Assembly: GCA_027920525.1 (NCBI GenBank)
Contig: CP115858.1
Span: 2,294,001-2,358,000, forward strand
DNA: 64,000 nucleotides
Source: Chryseobacterium daecheongense
Lineage (GTDB): Bacteria > Bacteroidota > Bacteroidia > Flavobacteriales > Weeksellaceae
Direction: 5' to 3'
Part shown: positions 52,981 to 61,568 of the stretch, in pieces
Layout: each line of letters opens with the position of its first letter
How positions within the stretch are numbered: position 1 is the first letter of the stretch
The notes under the pieces: generated by a model
What the model was told of the DNA's origin: nothing
Database searches by the model: none
Seen by the model: the letters and a program-made list of their open reading frames with translations, nothing else
Position numbers and translations under genes: made by a program

Positions 52981-54393
52981 ATGAAAAAACTTTTCATCAT
53001 TTTCGGCCTGGCTGCCATACAATTACTATACAGCCAGGATACTGCAAAGGTCAGTACAAATCCTGAAGAAGTTATATCAGAAAAAAATCCTTTAGATATC
53101 GGAGAGCTTAAAATCAACCTGAATCCCAAAGGAGACAAATGGCTGAAATTTGGTATTTCCAGTCAGATCTGGTTGCGAAGTATTGATAATAATCCGGGAA
53201 CTCTCGTGAATGGCGTTCCCCAGCAGCAAACATATGATGCAGGAATCCGAAGAATGAGGCTAACTATTCAGAGTCAGCTTACACCATTTTATTCAGTTTT
53301 TCTACAAATGGGAATTAATAACCAGTCTTTTATTTCCGGAGGAGGATCGGGAACAGGAAATAATGGAGCCGGAAAGAAAGCCCCTTTTTTCTTTCATGAT
53401 GCTTATAATGAGCTGGCTATTATACCACGAAATGATTTTCAGACCGGAAAACCCAATAAAAACAATTTGTATCTGGGTGCCGGGCTTCACTCCTGGAATG
53501 GCGTAAGCAGATTGACTAATGCAAGTACGACAAAAATGCTTGCCGGTGACATCCCTGTTTTCAATTTTCCGGCCATCGAAATTGCAGATCAGTTTTCAAG
53601 ACAGTTCGGTATTTTTGTACATGGAGAATTTGATCGGTTAAATTACAGATTCAGTATCAACAAGCCTTTTGCTACTAATCTGAAGCCCATTGTAGGAGGA
53701 CCTGCTGTGGATAATAACCAAAGCGGAAAGCTATCTTACTCAGGTTATGCATTCTATCAGTTTTTCAATAAAGAAACAACGGTAACTTCTTTTCTACCGG
53801 GTAATAATCTGGCTGCCAGAAAAGTTTTGAATATCGGAACGGGTTTTTACAGTACTAAAGATGCAACACAATCTCAACCCTCAGAAAATGTTTTCGAGTC
53901 TCATGCTGCCAATGTCTTCGGAGCAGATATCTACTCAGAGCTGCCTTTGGGAAATAAAAGTAAGGAAATGGGACTGACCTTGTATTCTGTATTCTATAAT
54001 TATAATTACGGACCCAACTATTTAAGAGTAAGCGGACTCCTGAACCCAGGAACTCCTGATCCACAATTCACAGGGCAAAAGGCACTGGAAGGTGCCGGAA
54101 ATAAAAGGGTTTTGATGGGTACGGGAAATATCTGGTTTTCACAGGTAGGATTCGTTCTTCCTAAATTCAGTAAAATACTGAAAGTTCAGCCCTTCTTCAA
54201 TTATGCTTTAAAGGACATGAAAGCATTAAATCAGAACGGCAGTTATTATGATGTGGGAGCAAATTTTTACTTATACGGCCAAAATGCCAGAATTGTTGCA
54301 CAATACAGCAGCAGACCACTCTATGATCTCGTTTCCAAAACAATTTTTGACAGAAAAGGAGAATTTTTACTATCACTTCAAATTATACTTTAA
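52981..54393 (+). CDS. Outer-membrane porin
   Basis: The 470-residue protein has a signal peptide (MKKLFIIFGLAAIQLLYSQ) and long amphipathic beta-strands. It has the look of porin O/P-type trimeric channels: KWLKFGISSQIWLRS, AGIRRMRLTIQSQLTPF, GIFVHGEFDRLNYRFSINKPF and an ending GEFLLSLQIIL. The ATG at 52981 starts the signal peptide; a start six codons earlier would overlap the promoter. It is followed by a carboxylate permease gene 20 bp later, so both probably serve one substrate. Confidence 0.85.
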   Translation: MKKLFIIFGLAAIQLLYSQDTAKVSTNPEEVISEKNPLDIGELKINLNPKGDKWLKFGISSQIWLRSIDNNPGTLVNGVPQQQTYDAGIRRMRLTIQSQLTPFYSVFLQMGINNQSFISGGGSGTGNNGAGKKAPFFFHDAYNELAIIPRNDFQTGKPNKNNLYLGAGLHSWNGVSRLTNASTTKMLAGDIPVFNFPAIEIADQFSRQFGIFVHGEFDRLNYRFSINKPFATNLKPIVGGPAVDNNQSGKLSYSGYAFYQFFNKETTVTSFLPGNNLAARKVLNIGTGFYSTKDATQSQPSENVFESHAANVFGADIYSELPLGNKSKEMGLTLYSVFYNYNYGPNYLRVSGLLNPGTPDPQFTGQKALEGAGNKRVLMGTGNIWFSQVGFVLPKFSKILKVQPFFNYALKDMKALNQNGSYYDVGANFYLYGQNARIVAQYSSRPLYDLVSKTIFDRKGEFLLSLQIIL

Positions 54394-54413
54394 AAATTTA
54401 ATATATTACCCCT

Positions 54414-55706
54414 ATGAATACTACTCAAATTACAACAGCCCAAAGGATTAAAGCCATTGTGGGTGGTTCTATCGGAAATCTAGTGGAATGGTACGATTGG
54501 TATGCCTATGCTGCCTTTGCCATCTATTTTTCCAATTCATTTTTTCCTGATTCGGATCTTAATGCACAACTGATGAATACTGCCGGAATATTTGCAGTTG
54601 GTTTCCTGATGAGACCTATCGGCGGATGGTTATTCGGAAGTATTGCAGATAAAATAGGGAGAAAAAGAGCGATGACCCTTTCAGTTTTACTAATGTCATT
54701 CGGATCTTTACTTATTGCCCTTACGCCTACTTATGAAACTATAGGAATTCTGGCTCCGATTCTTCTTTTAATTGCAAGGCTACTACAGGGATTGAGTGTA
54801 GGTGGAGAATATGGTGTTTCAGCCACCTATCTCAGTGAAATGGCGACAGAAGACAGAAGAGGGTTTTATTCAAGCTTTCAATATGTAACCCTCATCGGAG
54901 GGCAGTTAATTGCATTGGGGATCCAGTTGGTTCTACAAAAGGTACTTCTTACAGAGGCACAGCTGGAAGACTGGGGCTGGAGGATTCCTTTTATTATCGG
55001 CGCAGCCCTTTCCGTTATTGCATTATATCTGAGGGCTAACCTTCATGAAACGGAAGCTTTTGAAAACAAAAAGGAAATGAGCGAGAAGAAAAAAGGAACC
55101 ATAAAAGAATTGCTTAAACATCCTAAAGCCCTTCTCACCGTAGTGGGTTTAACATTAGGCGGAACGTTGGCTTTTTACACGTATACCACTTATATGCAGA
55201 AATTTTTAGTAAATACGGTTCATCTGACAAAAGAACAGTCTACCCTTATCTCTTTCGTATCATTATTTATTTTTGCCTGTCTTCAACCTGTTTTTGGTGG
55301 ATTATCAGACAGAATAGGAAGAAGACCTTTGCTTCTGGGATTTGGAATTTTAGGAACTCTTTTCACAGTACCTTTGCTTACAGCATTAAGCACGACGACC
55401 TCAATGTGGGGAGCCTTCTTTTTAATTATGGCAGCATTGATTATTGTAAGTGGATATACTTCCATTAATGCAGTTGTTAAGGCAGAACTTTTCCCGTCGG
55501 AAGTAAGGGCACTTGGTGTTGGCTTACCTTATGCTTTAACAGTAGCTATTTTTGGAGGTACGGCGGAATATATTGCCCTTTGGCTTAAGCAGGCCGATAT
55601 GGAACCTTATTTCTATTGGTATATTACAGCATGTATCTTCTTTTCACTGATTGTTTACGCCAGAATGAAAGATACCAAAGAAACATCAGCATTAAATAAG
55701 GATTAA
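54414..55706 (+). CDS. MHS-family (KgtP-like) carboxylate:H+ symporter
   Basis: This major-facilitator protein of the metabolite:H+ symporter branch takes up 2-oxoglutarate or related acids. The 430-residue protein has 12 membrane segments, the branch motifs GGSIGNLVEWYDWYAY and FLMRPIGGWLFGSIADKIGRK, the RLLQGLSVGGEYGVSATYLSE signature and GGLSDRIGRR between halves. The exact substrate is uncertain. It follows the porin by 20 bp in the same operon. Confidence 0.92.
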   Translation: MNTTQITTAQRIKAIVGGSIGNLVEWYDWYAYAAFAIYFSNSFFPDSDLNAQLMNTAGIFAVGFLMRPIGGWLFGSIADKIGRKRAMTLSVLLMSFGSLLIALTPTYETIGILAPILLLIARLLQGLSVGGEYGVSATYLSEMATEDRRGFYSSFQYVTLIGGQLIALGIQLVLQKVLLTEAQLEDWGWRIPFIIGAALSVIALYLRANLHETEAFENKKEMSEKKKGTIKELLKHPKALLTVVGLTLGGTLAFYTYTTYMQKFLVNTVHLTKEQSTLISFVSLFIFACLQPVFGGLSDRIGRRPLLLGFGILGTLFTVPLLTALSTTTSMWGAFFLIMAALIIVSGYTSINAVVKAELFPSEVRALGVGLPYALTVAIFGGTAEYIALWLKQADMEPYFYWYITACIFFSLIVYARMKDTKETSALNKD

Positions 55707-55730
55707 AAAATATACTGACCCTGAATGAAA

Positions 55731-55762
55731 CACGCCGCAGATTTCTGCGGCGCGTCTTTTAT
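55731..55762 (+). terminator. Terminator of the porin-permease operon
   Basis: The GC-rich stem CGCCGCAGA / TCTGCGGCG with a 2-nt loop is followed by CGTCTTTTATTTT. Confidence 0.85.
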
Positions 55763-55763
55763 T

Positions 55764-55976
55764 TTAGCTATAAGCTTGTCTGAATTTCACAATAAGATCA
55801 TCCAGATTATGACGCTGTACATAAATTGTTTTCACCTCTTCATATCTTGGCGATTTGTAGAAAACCTCATGAAAGTCCATGCTTCCGTTTCCTACTTTTA
55901 CTACTTTCTTTACTTCAATATTCAATTTTCTTAGCTCGTCCTTCAGAACTTGAAATTCATCTTGTATATTATTCAT
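55764..55976 (-). CDS. Small hypothetical protein (70 aa)
   Basis: No family was recognised. The protein has a charged helical N-terminus (MNNIQDEFQVLKDELRKLN) and a middle VKKVVKVGNGSMDFHEVFY. It starts at a proper ATG (55976), ends just before a terminator on the opposite strand, and shows coding-like composition, so it is probably real. Confidence 0.6.
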   Translation of the reverse strand: MNNIQDEFQVLKDELRKLNIEVKKVVKVGNGSMDFHEVFYKSPRYEEVKTIYVQRHNLDDLIVKFRQAYS

Positions 55977-56369
55977 TGGTATTTTGGATTTAATTAAAAA
56001 ACTACGATTTTATCTCCAACACCCCTATCATTATAAGGGGCAATTGTAAATATTTATTAAATTTAGTGAATTTTCGAATACAAATAACAGGCTTCACAAA
56101 ATTTTTATTAATTTCTATAGTCTGCAAAAACCGTACCTATTATAATAAGTAATGCATAATATTTTAAAAAAAATAACCGATAACCTCCACAAAATGAGGA
56201 CTAACCGGAAATTCAAGGGTTTAATCTGATTTCTTTCAATTTAAAATACCCTTTATTAAAGGGGTATTGCGGGAATTATTCATAAGATTTAAAATTATTT
56301 TAAAAATTTTGTAACATTTTTTTCAGGCCTGTATCTAAAAGGTAAATTAACCATTAAATCTTAAATGAA
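55977..56369. other. Gene-free region between the 70-aa gene and the sigma operon
   Basis: About 390 bp without a supported frame. It contains a CCCCTAT/ATAAGGGG hairpin (56022-56040), a second hairpin AATACCCTTT/AAAGGGGTATT (56249-56271), and the ECF-type promoter near its right end. The rest is AT-rich and featureless. Confidence 0.6.
56310..56339 (+). promoter_or_regulatory. Candidate ECF-sigma promoter
   Basis: TGTAACATTTT (56310-56320) and TATCTAAA (56332-56339) resemble the -35 AAC and -10 TCTA elements of ECF promoters, with about 18 bp between the AAC and TCTA cores. It precedes the operon that encodes the ECF sigma factor at 57221, suggesting autoregulation. Confidence 0.55.
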
Positions 56370-57221
56370 ATGAAAAAATTGACATTCCTTGCCGTGATAT
56401 TTTTATTTTTAGCTCTATGTGCTAATGTGTTCGGACAAACAAAATCCTATCCTTTTGAGGTTAAAAAATCAGGAAGTGGGAAACAAGCCCTGATTTTGAT
56501 CCCCGGTTTTGCCTCTTCCGGAGATGTATGGAATGAAACTACCCTAAAGTTTGATAAGAATTTTACTTGCTATACTTTAACAATGGCAGGATTCGCAGGT
56601 GCAAAGCCTCAGCCCGGCGCCAGCTTTAAAAACTGGGAAAACAAAATTGCAGAATTCATCAGTGACCAGAGAATTGACAAGCCTGTTATCATCGGGCACA
56701 GTATGGGTGGAGGCCTTGCCCTCGCTCTGGCTGCAGATCATCCACAATTAGTGGGTAAGATTATTGTTGTAGATGCTTTGCCGTGCTTATCGGCATTAAT
56801 GAATCCTTCTTTTACATCTAAGGAAAACAATGATTGCTCTGCTACCATCAATAAAATGACAACCATGACAGATGATCAATTTCGTCAGATGCAGCTGAAA
56901 TCTATCCCCCAGCTTTTGGCGGATACTTCCATGCAGGAAACTGTGATCGGATGGAGTCAGCAATCAGACCGGAAGACTTTTGCAGAAATGTATTGTGACT
57001 TCTCGAATACTGACCTCCGGGAAAAAATAAAAAATATACACTGCCCTTCACTTATATTATTAGAGTCTTATTTTACTAATTTTAAACCAGCCATGGAAGA
57101 TCAATATAAGAATATGAAAAATGCAAATTTACAATATGCTACTAAAGGTTTACACTTCATCATGTATGATGATAAGGAATGGTATTTCAACCAGTTGAAT
57201 AACTTCTTATCTGCAAAATAA
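56370..57221 (+). CDS. Exported alpha/beta hydrolase
   Basis: The 283-residue protein has a signal peptide (MKKLTFLAVIFLFLALCANVFGQ) and the hydrolase motifs ILIPGFASSGDVWNE, GHSMGGGLALALA (nucleophile elbow near residue 113) and a late His in KGLHFIMYDD. It acts outside the cytoplasm, in the periplasm or outer envelope. Its stop overlaps the sigma-factor start (TAATG), so the two are translationally coupled. Confidence 0.9.
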   Translation: MKKLTFLAVIFLFLALCANVFGQTKSYPFEVKKSGSGKQALILIPGFASSGDVWNETTLKFDKNFTCYTLTMAGFAGAKPQPGASFKNWENKIAEFISDQRIDKPVIIGHSMGGGLALALAADHPQLVGKIIVVDALPCLSALMNPSFTSKENNDCSATINKMTTMTDDQFRQMQLKSIPQLLADTSMQETVIGWSQQSDRKTFAEMYCDFSNTDLREKIKNIHCPSLILLESYFTNFKPAMEDQYKNMKNANLQYATKGLHFIMYDDKEWYFNQLNNFLSAK

Positions 57222-57694
57222 TGGTATTTGAGGAAATCTACGAAGTATACTGGCAAAAAATATTTCGCCTGTGTATGGGATATGTAAACAATTCCGAATG
57301 GGCACAGGACATTGCACAAGAAACATTTATCATTGTATGGCAACAACTTCCTAAATTCAGAAATGAATCTTCTGTGGGAACCTGGATTTTCAGGATCGCC
57401 TCCAATAATTGCCTGAGACAGATTGAAAGGGAGAAAAGATTCACAAAAGCTGATTTACCAGGTAATTTAGAGGAAAAGAAACAGGAATCCATGGAATCTG
57501 AGATACAACTTCTTTATAAATTCATCTCCGAATTGCCGGAAACAGACCGTATTATTATTTCTTTAGAACTGGAAGAATTAAAACAGGCCGAAATAGCCAG
57601 TATCGTGGGATTATCAGAATCCAATGTCAGGGTAAAAATCCACAGAATAAAAGAAAAATTAACTCAAAAATTCAGGGAACATGGAACCTACTAA
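57221..57694 (+). CDS. ECF-type RNA polymerase sigma factor
   Basis: The 157-residue protein has region 2 (EEIYEVYWQKIFRLCMGYV, AQDIAQETFIIVWQQLPKF, TWIFRIASNNCLRQ) and region 4 (ELPETDRIIISLELEELKQAEIASIVGLSESNVRVKIHRIKEKL). ECF sigmas redirect transcription to envelope-stress or uptake genes. It lies inside an operon with an exported hydrolase before it and a membrane protein after it. Confidence 0.95.
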   Translation: MVFEEIYEVYWQKIFRLCMGYVNNSEWAQDIAQETFIIVWQQLPKFRNESSVGTWIFRIASNNCLRQIEREKRFTKADLPGNLEEKKQESMESEIQLLYKFISELPETDRIIISLELEELKQAEIASIVGLSESNVRVKIHRIKEKLTQKFREHGTY

Positions 57695-58274
57695 TATAGA
57701 TTTTAAAAATATCTGGCAACAACAAAAAGTAAATAAGCCCGACCTTAAAGATTTGCTTGCTAAACTGGAGTCCTATAAAAGCAAAAATCTGAAAAAACTT
57801 ATATTGACCAATGTAATGTTACTTTTAACCAGTATATTTATAGGTCTGATATGGTATCATTATCAACCTCAGCTACTCAGCACAAAAATCGGAATCGTAC
57901 TGATTATTCTGGCAATGGTAATTTTCCTGTTTGCTTACAACAGGCTGTTTACATTCTTTTATAAAACCAACACCGACCAATCCAACAGTGACTATTTGCA
58001 TAGCCTGTATGTTTTGAAAAGCAAACAGGGTTTTGTACAAACGTTCATGACCAATCTTTACTTCACTATGTTATTGGCAGGAATCAGTCTCTACATGTAT
58101 GAATACACTTCAAGGATGACAACATTTATGGCTGTTTTTGCGTATTCATTAACTTTTATTTGGATTGCCTTTAACTGGTTTTACATAAGACCTAAAACCA
58201 TAAGGAAAGAACAGTCAAAACTCCATGAGCTTATTAAAAAATTCGAAGAAATCAACAAACAGCTGGTTGAATAA
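57681..58274 (+). CDS. Membrane protein, probable anti-sigma factor
   Basis: The 197-residue protein overlaps the sigma gene by 14 bp. The N-terminal cytoplasmic part (MEPTNIDFKNIWQQQKVNKP) is similar to that of many Bacteroidota proteins placed directly after ECF sigma genes. It is followed by four membrane segments (about 39-58, 70-88, 119-136 and 145-168) and a short charged C-terminus. No zinc-anti-sigma motif is present. Anti-sigma action is inferred from position, overlap and topology. Confidence 0.72.
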   Translation: MEPTNIDFKNIWQQQKVNKPDLKDLLAKLESYKSKNLKKLILTNVMLLLTSIFIGLIWYHYQPQLLSTKIGIVLIILAMVIFLFAYNRLFTFFYKTNTDQSNSDYLHSLYVLKSKQGFVQTFMTNLYFTMLLAGISLYMYEYTSRMTTFMAVFAYSLTFIWIAFNWFYIRPKTIRKEQSKLHELIKKFEEINKQLVE

Positions 58275-58346
58275 AAATAAATCAATTAAAATATTTTCTT
58301 TCATCAGGTCTTTTGTAATTTAGCCCTGCTAAAAACAACACTCCTT

Positions 58347-58979
58347 ATGGATTTGTCAAAGAATAAAAATCACTGGGATATAGTATACGAGACAAAAAGC
58401 CCTGATCAGGTAAGCTGGACACAGGAAAAACCTGAAATATCACTGGATTTAATTGCATCATTTGGCTTGAAAAAAGACGCTAAAATAATAGATATTGGCG
58501 GAGGTGAAAGTCATCTTGTAGATATTTTGATTGACAAAGGATATCAGGATATCACAGTGCTGGACATTTCTGCGAATGCATTGGAAAAGACAAAAAAGCG
58601 TTTAGGAAAGAAATCCGAAAAAGTGAAATTTATTGTTACGGACATTACTAAGTTCGAACCTGAATTCCAATATGATCTTTGGCACGACAGGGCCACATTT
58701 CATTTTTTAACCGAAGAAGAACAAATCTCCAGCTATCTGGATATTGCAGGGAAAAGCATAAAAGGATTTATGGTGTTAGGAACTTTTTCAAAAAACGGAC
58801 CTACAAAATGCAGTGGTCTGGAGATTAAGCAATACGATGAGGAGTCCATGGAAAAGCAGTTTGCCAATCATTTCGAAAAGATACAGTGTATTTCATCAGA
58901 TCATACAACTCCTTTTGACACGATTCAAAATTTCACATTCTGTAGTTTTAAAAAAAAGATCCCCTATTTAAATCCTTAA
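58347..58979 (+). CDS. Class I SAM-dependent methyltransferase
   Basis: The 210-residue protein has the Rossmann motif I IIDIGGGESHLVDILI, motif II around VTVLDIS and a motif IV-like DLWHDRATFHF. It resembles small-molecule methyltransferases (for example thiopurine- or tellurite-type), but the substrate cannot be stated. Monocistronic by spacing. Confidence 0.9.
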   Translation: MDLSKNKNHWDIVYETKSPDQVSWTQEKPEISLDLIASFGLKKDAKIIDIGGGESHLVDILIDKGYQDITVLDISANALEKTKKRLGKKSEKVKFIVTDITKFEPEFQYDLWHDRATFHFLTEEEQISSYLDIAGKSIKGFMVLGTFSKNGPTKCSGLEIKQYDEESMEKQFANHFEKIQCISSDHTTPFDTIQNFTFCSFKKKIPYLNP

Positions 58980-59024
58980 TAGACCCGATCGTCTTTTTTG
59001 CTAATTTGAAGTAAGCCTATTAAA

Positions 59025-61388
59025 ATGAAAAATTTCCTCACTGTCTTTCTTATATGCATATTTTGTTTATTTTCTGCACAAGACACCATAAAGAAAATGC
59101 CTCCCATGACAAAAGACACAAAGTTTGGGTTAGCGCTTAGCGGAGGTGGTGCCAAGGGCTTTGCGCATCTGGGAATTTTAAAAACAATAGATTCACTAGG
59201 GATTAAAATAGATTATATTACCGGAACCAGTATGGGTGGAATCCTCGGTGGATTATATGCTATGGGATATAATGGTGAAGAATTGAAAAAAATGGTGTAC
59301 GGCATGAACTGGAAAAGGATCCTGAGTAATAAAATCCCCTACAACAAGGTCAATATCAGCGAAAAAGATGAGTACAATAAATATATTCTTGAATTTCCGG
59401 TAAACGATGGCCGGCCTTCCCTACCGGGATCCTTTATAGAAGGGCAATATATGGGGGAAGTTCTCAATACATTAACGTTTCCGGCAAAACATATTAACGA
59501 TTTCAGTAAGCTTCCTATTCCTGTTCAACTTACATCATCCGATATTGTGAATGGTGGATTGGTTATGCAGAAAAAAGGTTCTCTTGCACTGGCGATTCGT
59601 TCTACCTTAGCCATACCTGCCGCATTCGCACCGGTTTATATTGATGGAAAACTTCTTGTAGATGGTGGCCTCGACCGTAATTTTCCGGTAAAGGAAGTAA
59701 AAGATATGGGAGCTGATTATATTATCGGAGGCTATACAGGATTCAGGCTTTTCACAAAAGATGAGATCAAAAATCCGATGAAAATGATCTATCAGACACA
59801 TGCATTCCATTCCGTACAGGATTTTAATGAACAAAAGAAGATGTCGGATATCATGGTGGATTTTGTAACTCCGCTTAATGATTACACCACTAAAGACTTC
59901 AGAAAATACAAGGAAATCATAAAAATAGGAGAAGCAGAGGCTAAAAGACACCTTCCGGAATTTATAGCCTTAGCCAACGAGCAACGCAGATTGGGAATTA
60001 CTTATGAGCACAAACTTGTTGAAGAGATTAAAAAACCGACCATACAGTTTACTTATAGTGAAGATAATGGTACACCGATCACTAATCCGTCCGAGATTGA
60101 AACTATTAAAAACCTGATGGGATTAAAGGAGGGTGTATATTACGATGCCAAAACTGTAAATGCTGCTATCGACAAGGTTTTTGGAATTCGACAGTATGAC
60201 AGGGTGTATTATACTTACACAGATTCGGAAAACGGTTTAATTATGAACATTTTCGTAAAGAGATCCACACCAAGCATGCTTAAATTAGCCCTACACTATG
60301 ATAATGAACAATCCGTAGGGATCATCCTGAATTATACCTACCGGGATTATGCAGAAGCAAAATTCCGGGCCATAGCAACTGTAGATATTTCGGAACGTTT
60401 CAAGGCCCGTTTGCAGTTCCAGAAATTCCTGGATACGGATTACCGCTGGTGGTTAAGTACAGAAGGAAATATTTCTTTTCTTAAAAGTAATGACCTCCTG
60501 TTGAGATTCTCAGAAAACAATGATGTTGAAAATAATTTATTTTTCCCCAACTATATTTACAGAAGCATTAAAGCGAATACAGCGGTCAATTATTCGATTC
60601 ATCCGAATACGATGGTTTCATTCGGCTTAGAGTTCAACGCTGAAAAATTAAACCGGTCTGTAGACAGGATTAGCCAGACCTTTACAGACTTGTACAGCAA
60701 AAAGGTATATTATCATACCAATCTTGACCTGTATTTTAAATTCAATCAAAACAGCTTCAATACCAGATATTATCCTACTTCAGGAAACAATTTTCAATTT
60801 ATAACGAAGTATTATTTTGGAGATCAATACAACCTTTATGATCTGAAAGAAATACAACCTACACTCTATGAATACTTAAATCCCGGGGCTGAAGGATATT
60901 ATAAACCCAAGAACCTGATCACATTAACGCTCAATGAAAATTATATTATTCCAATCAATAAAAAGGTATCTGTTAAGGTAAATGCTTTTTTAGGAACCAA
61001 TTTCTCTCCTCAAACTCTGGGATCTTCAGAGGGTATCCCTTATCTTTTTCTCAATCAGAAATTCAATCTGGGAGGAAGTGAATATAATTTTGACGGAATG
61101 AATCCTGAATTTAACGGGTTCAGGCAAAAAGAAGTTCCTATAAATTCAGTTGCCAAGCTAGGACTTGAGGTTCAGTACCGGATTTATCACAGGATTTTCC
61201 TCACACCCTCTTTTCACTATGCTGCAATAAGTGACGAGCTATCCCCTTTCAAGAGCAATTCCAAACTTATTGGTTATGGACTTAATCTGGGATATGAATC
61301 AATTTTAGGTCCCATTAACGTAAATATATCCAGAAATGATGCACTTAATTTCTGGCGGGCTTATTTTAGTATCGGATTTAAATTCTGA
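59025..61388 (+). CDS. Patatin-like phospholipase with C-terminal outer-membrane barrel
   Basis: The 787-residue exported protein has a signal peptide (MKNFLTVFLICIFCLFSA) and a patatin domain. The oxyanion loop is SGGGAKGFAHLG, the nucleophile is in GTSMGG (S69), and the acid is in VDGGLDRNFPV (D213). A middle domain of about 100 residues is POTRA-like, and residues 430-787 form a barrel of the Omp85/bacterial surface antigen type, ending in Phe. The order patatin-POTRA-barrel resembles type Vd autotransporters such as PlpD. It probably hydrolyses lipids at the cell surface or envelope. Confidence 0.9.
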   Translation: MKNFLTVFLICIFCLFSAQDTIKKMPPMTKDTKFGLALSGGGAKGFAHLGILKTIDSLGIKIDYITGTSMGGILGGLYAMGYNGEELKKMVYGMNWKRILSNKIPYNKVNISEKDEYNKYILEFPVNDGRPSLPGSFIEGQYMGEVLNTLTFPAKHINDFSKLPIPVQLTSSDIVNGGLVMQKKGSLALAIRSTLAIPAAFAPVYIDGKLLVDGGLDRNFPVKEVKDMGADYIIGGYTGFRLFTKDEIKNPMKMIYQTHAFHSVQDFNEQKKMSDIMVDFVTPLNDYTTKDFRKYKEIIKIGEAEAKRHLPEFIALANEQRRLGITYEHKLVEEIKKPTIQFTYSEDNGTPITNPSEIETIKNLMGLKEGVYYDAKTVNAAIDKVFGIRQYDRVYYTYTDSENGLIMNIFVKRSTPSMLKLALHYDNEQSVGIILNYTYRDYAEAKFRAIATVDISERFKARLQFQKFLDTDYRWWLSTEGNISFLKSNDLLLRFSENNDVENNLFFPNYIYRSIKANTAVNYSIHPNTMVSFGLEFNAEKLNRSVDRISQTFTDLYSKKVYYHTNLDLYFKFNQNSFNTRYYPTSGNNFQFITKYYFGDQYNLYDLKEIQPTLYEYLNPGAEGYYKPKNLITLTLNENYIIPINKKVSVKVNAFLGTNFSPQTLGSSEGIPYLFLNQKFNLGGSEYNFDGMNPEFNGFRQKEVPINSVAKLGLEVQYRIYHRIFLTPSFHYAAISDELSPFKSNSKLIGYGLNLGYESILGPINVNISRNDALNFWRAYFSIGFKF

Positions 61389-61516
61389 TTTGTATCCACA
61401 AAATAATAATGGACGATGAAATTAAAGAAATAGGCTATTGTGAAATATTCAATATCATCTTTTTCGAATCCTTCAAGGTCTTTATAAAAGCATTAAATTA
61501 TTTCCCACACTATTGA

Positions 61517-61524
61517 TATTTTTG
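61517..61524 (+). promoter_or_regulatory. -7 box of the M43 protease gene
   Basis: TATTTTTG matches TAnnTTTG, 45 bp before the ATG. No TTG is spaced correctly upstream. Confidence 0.35.
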
Positions 61525-61568
61525 TTTATTTTTAATATGATTATATTAAAACCACTAACAATTATATT

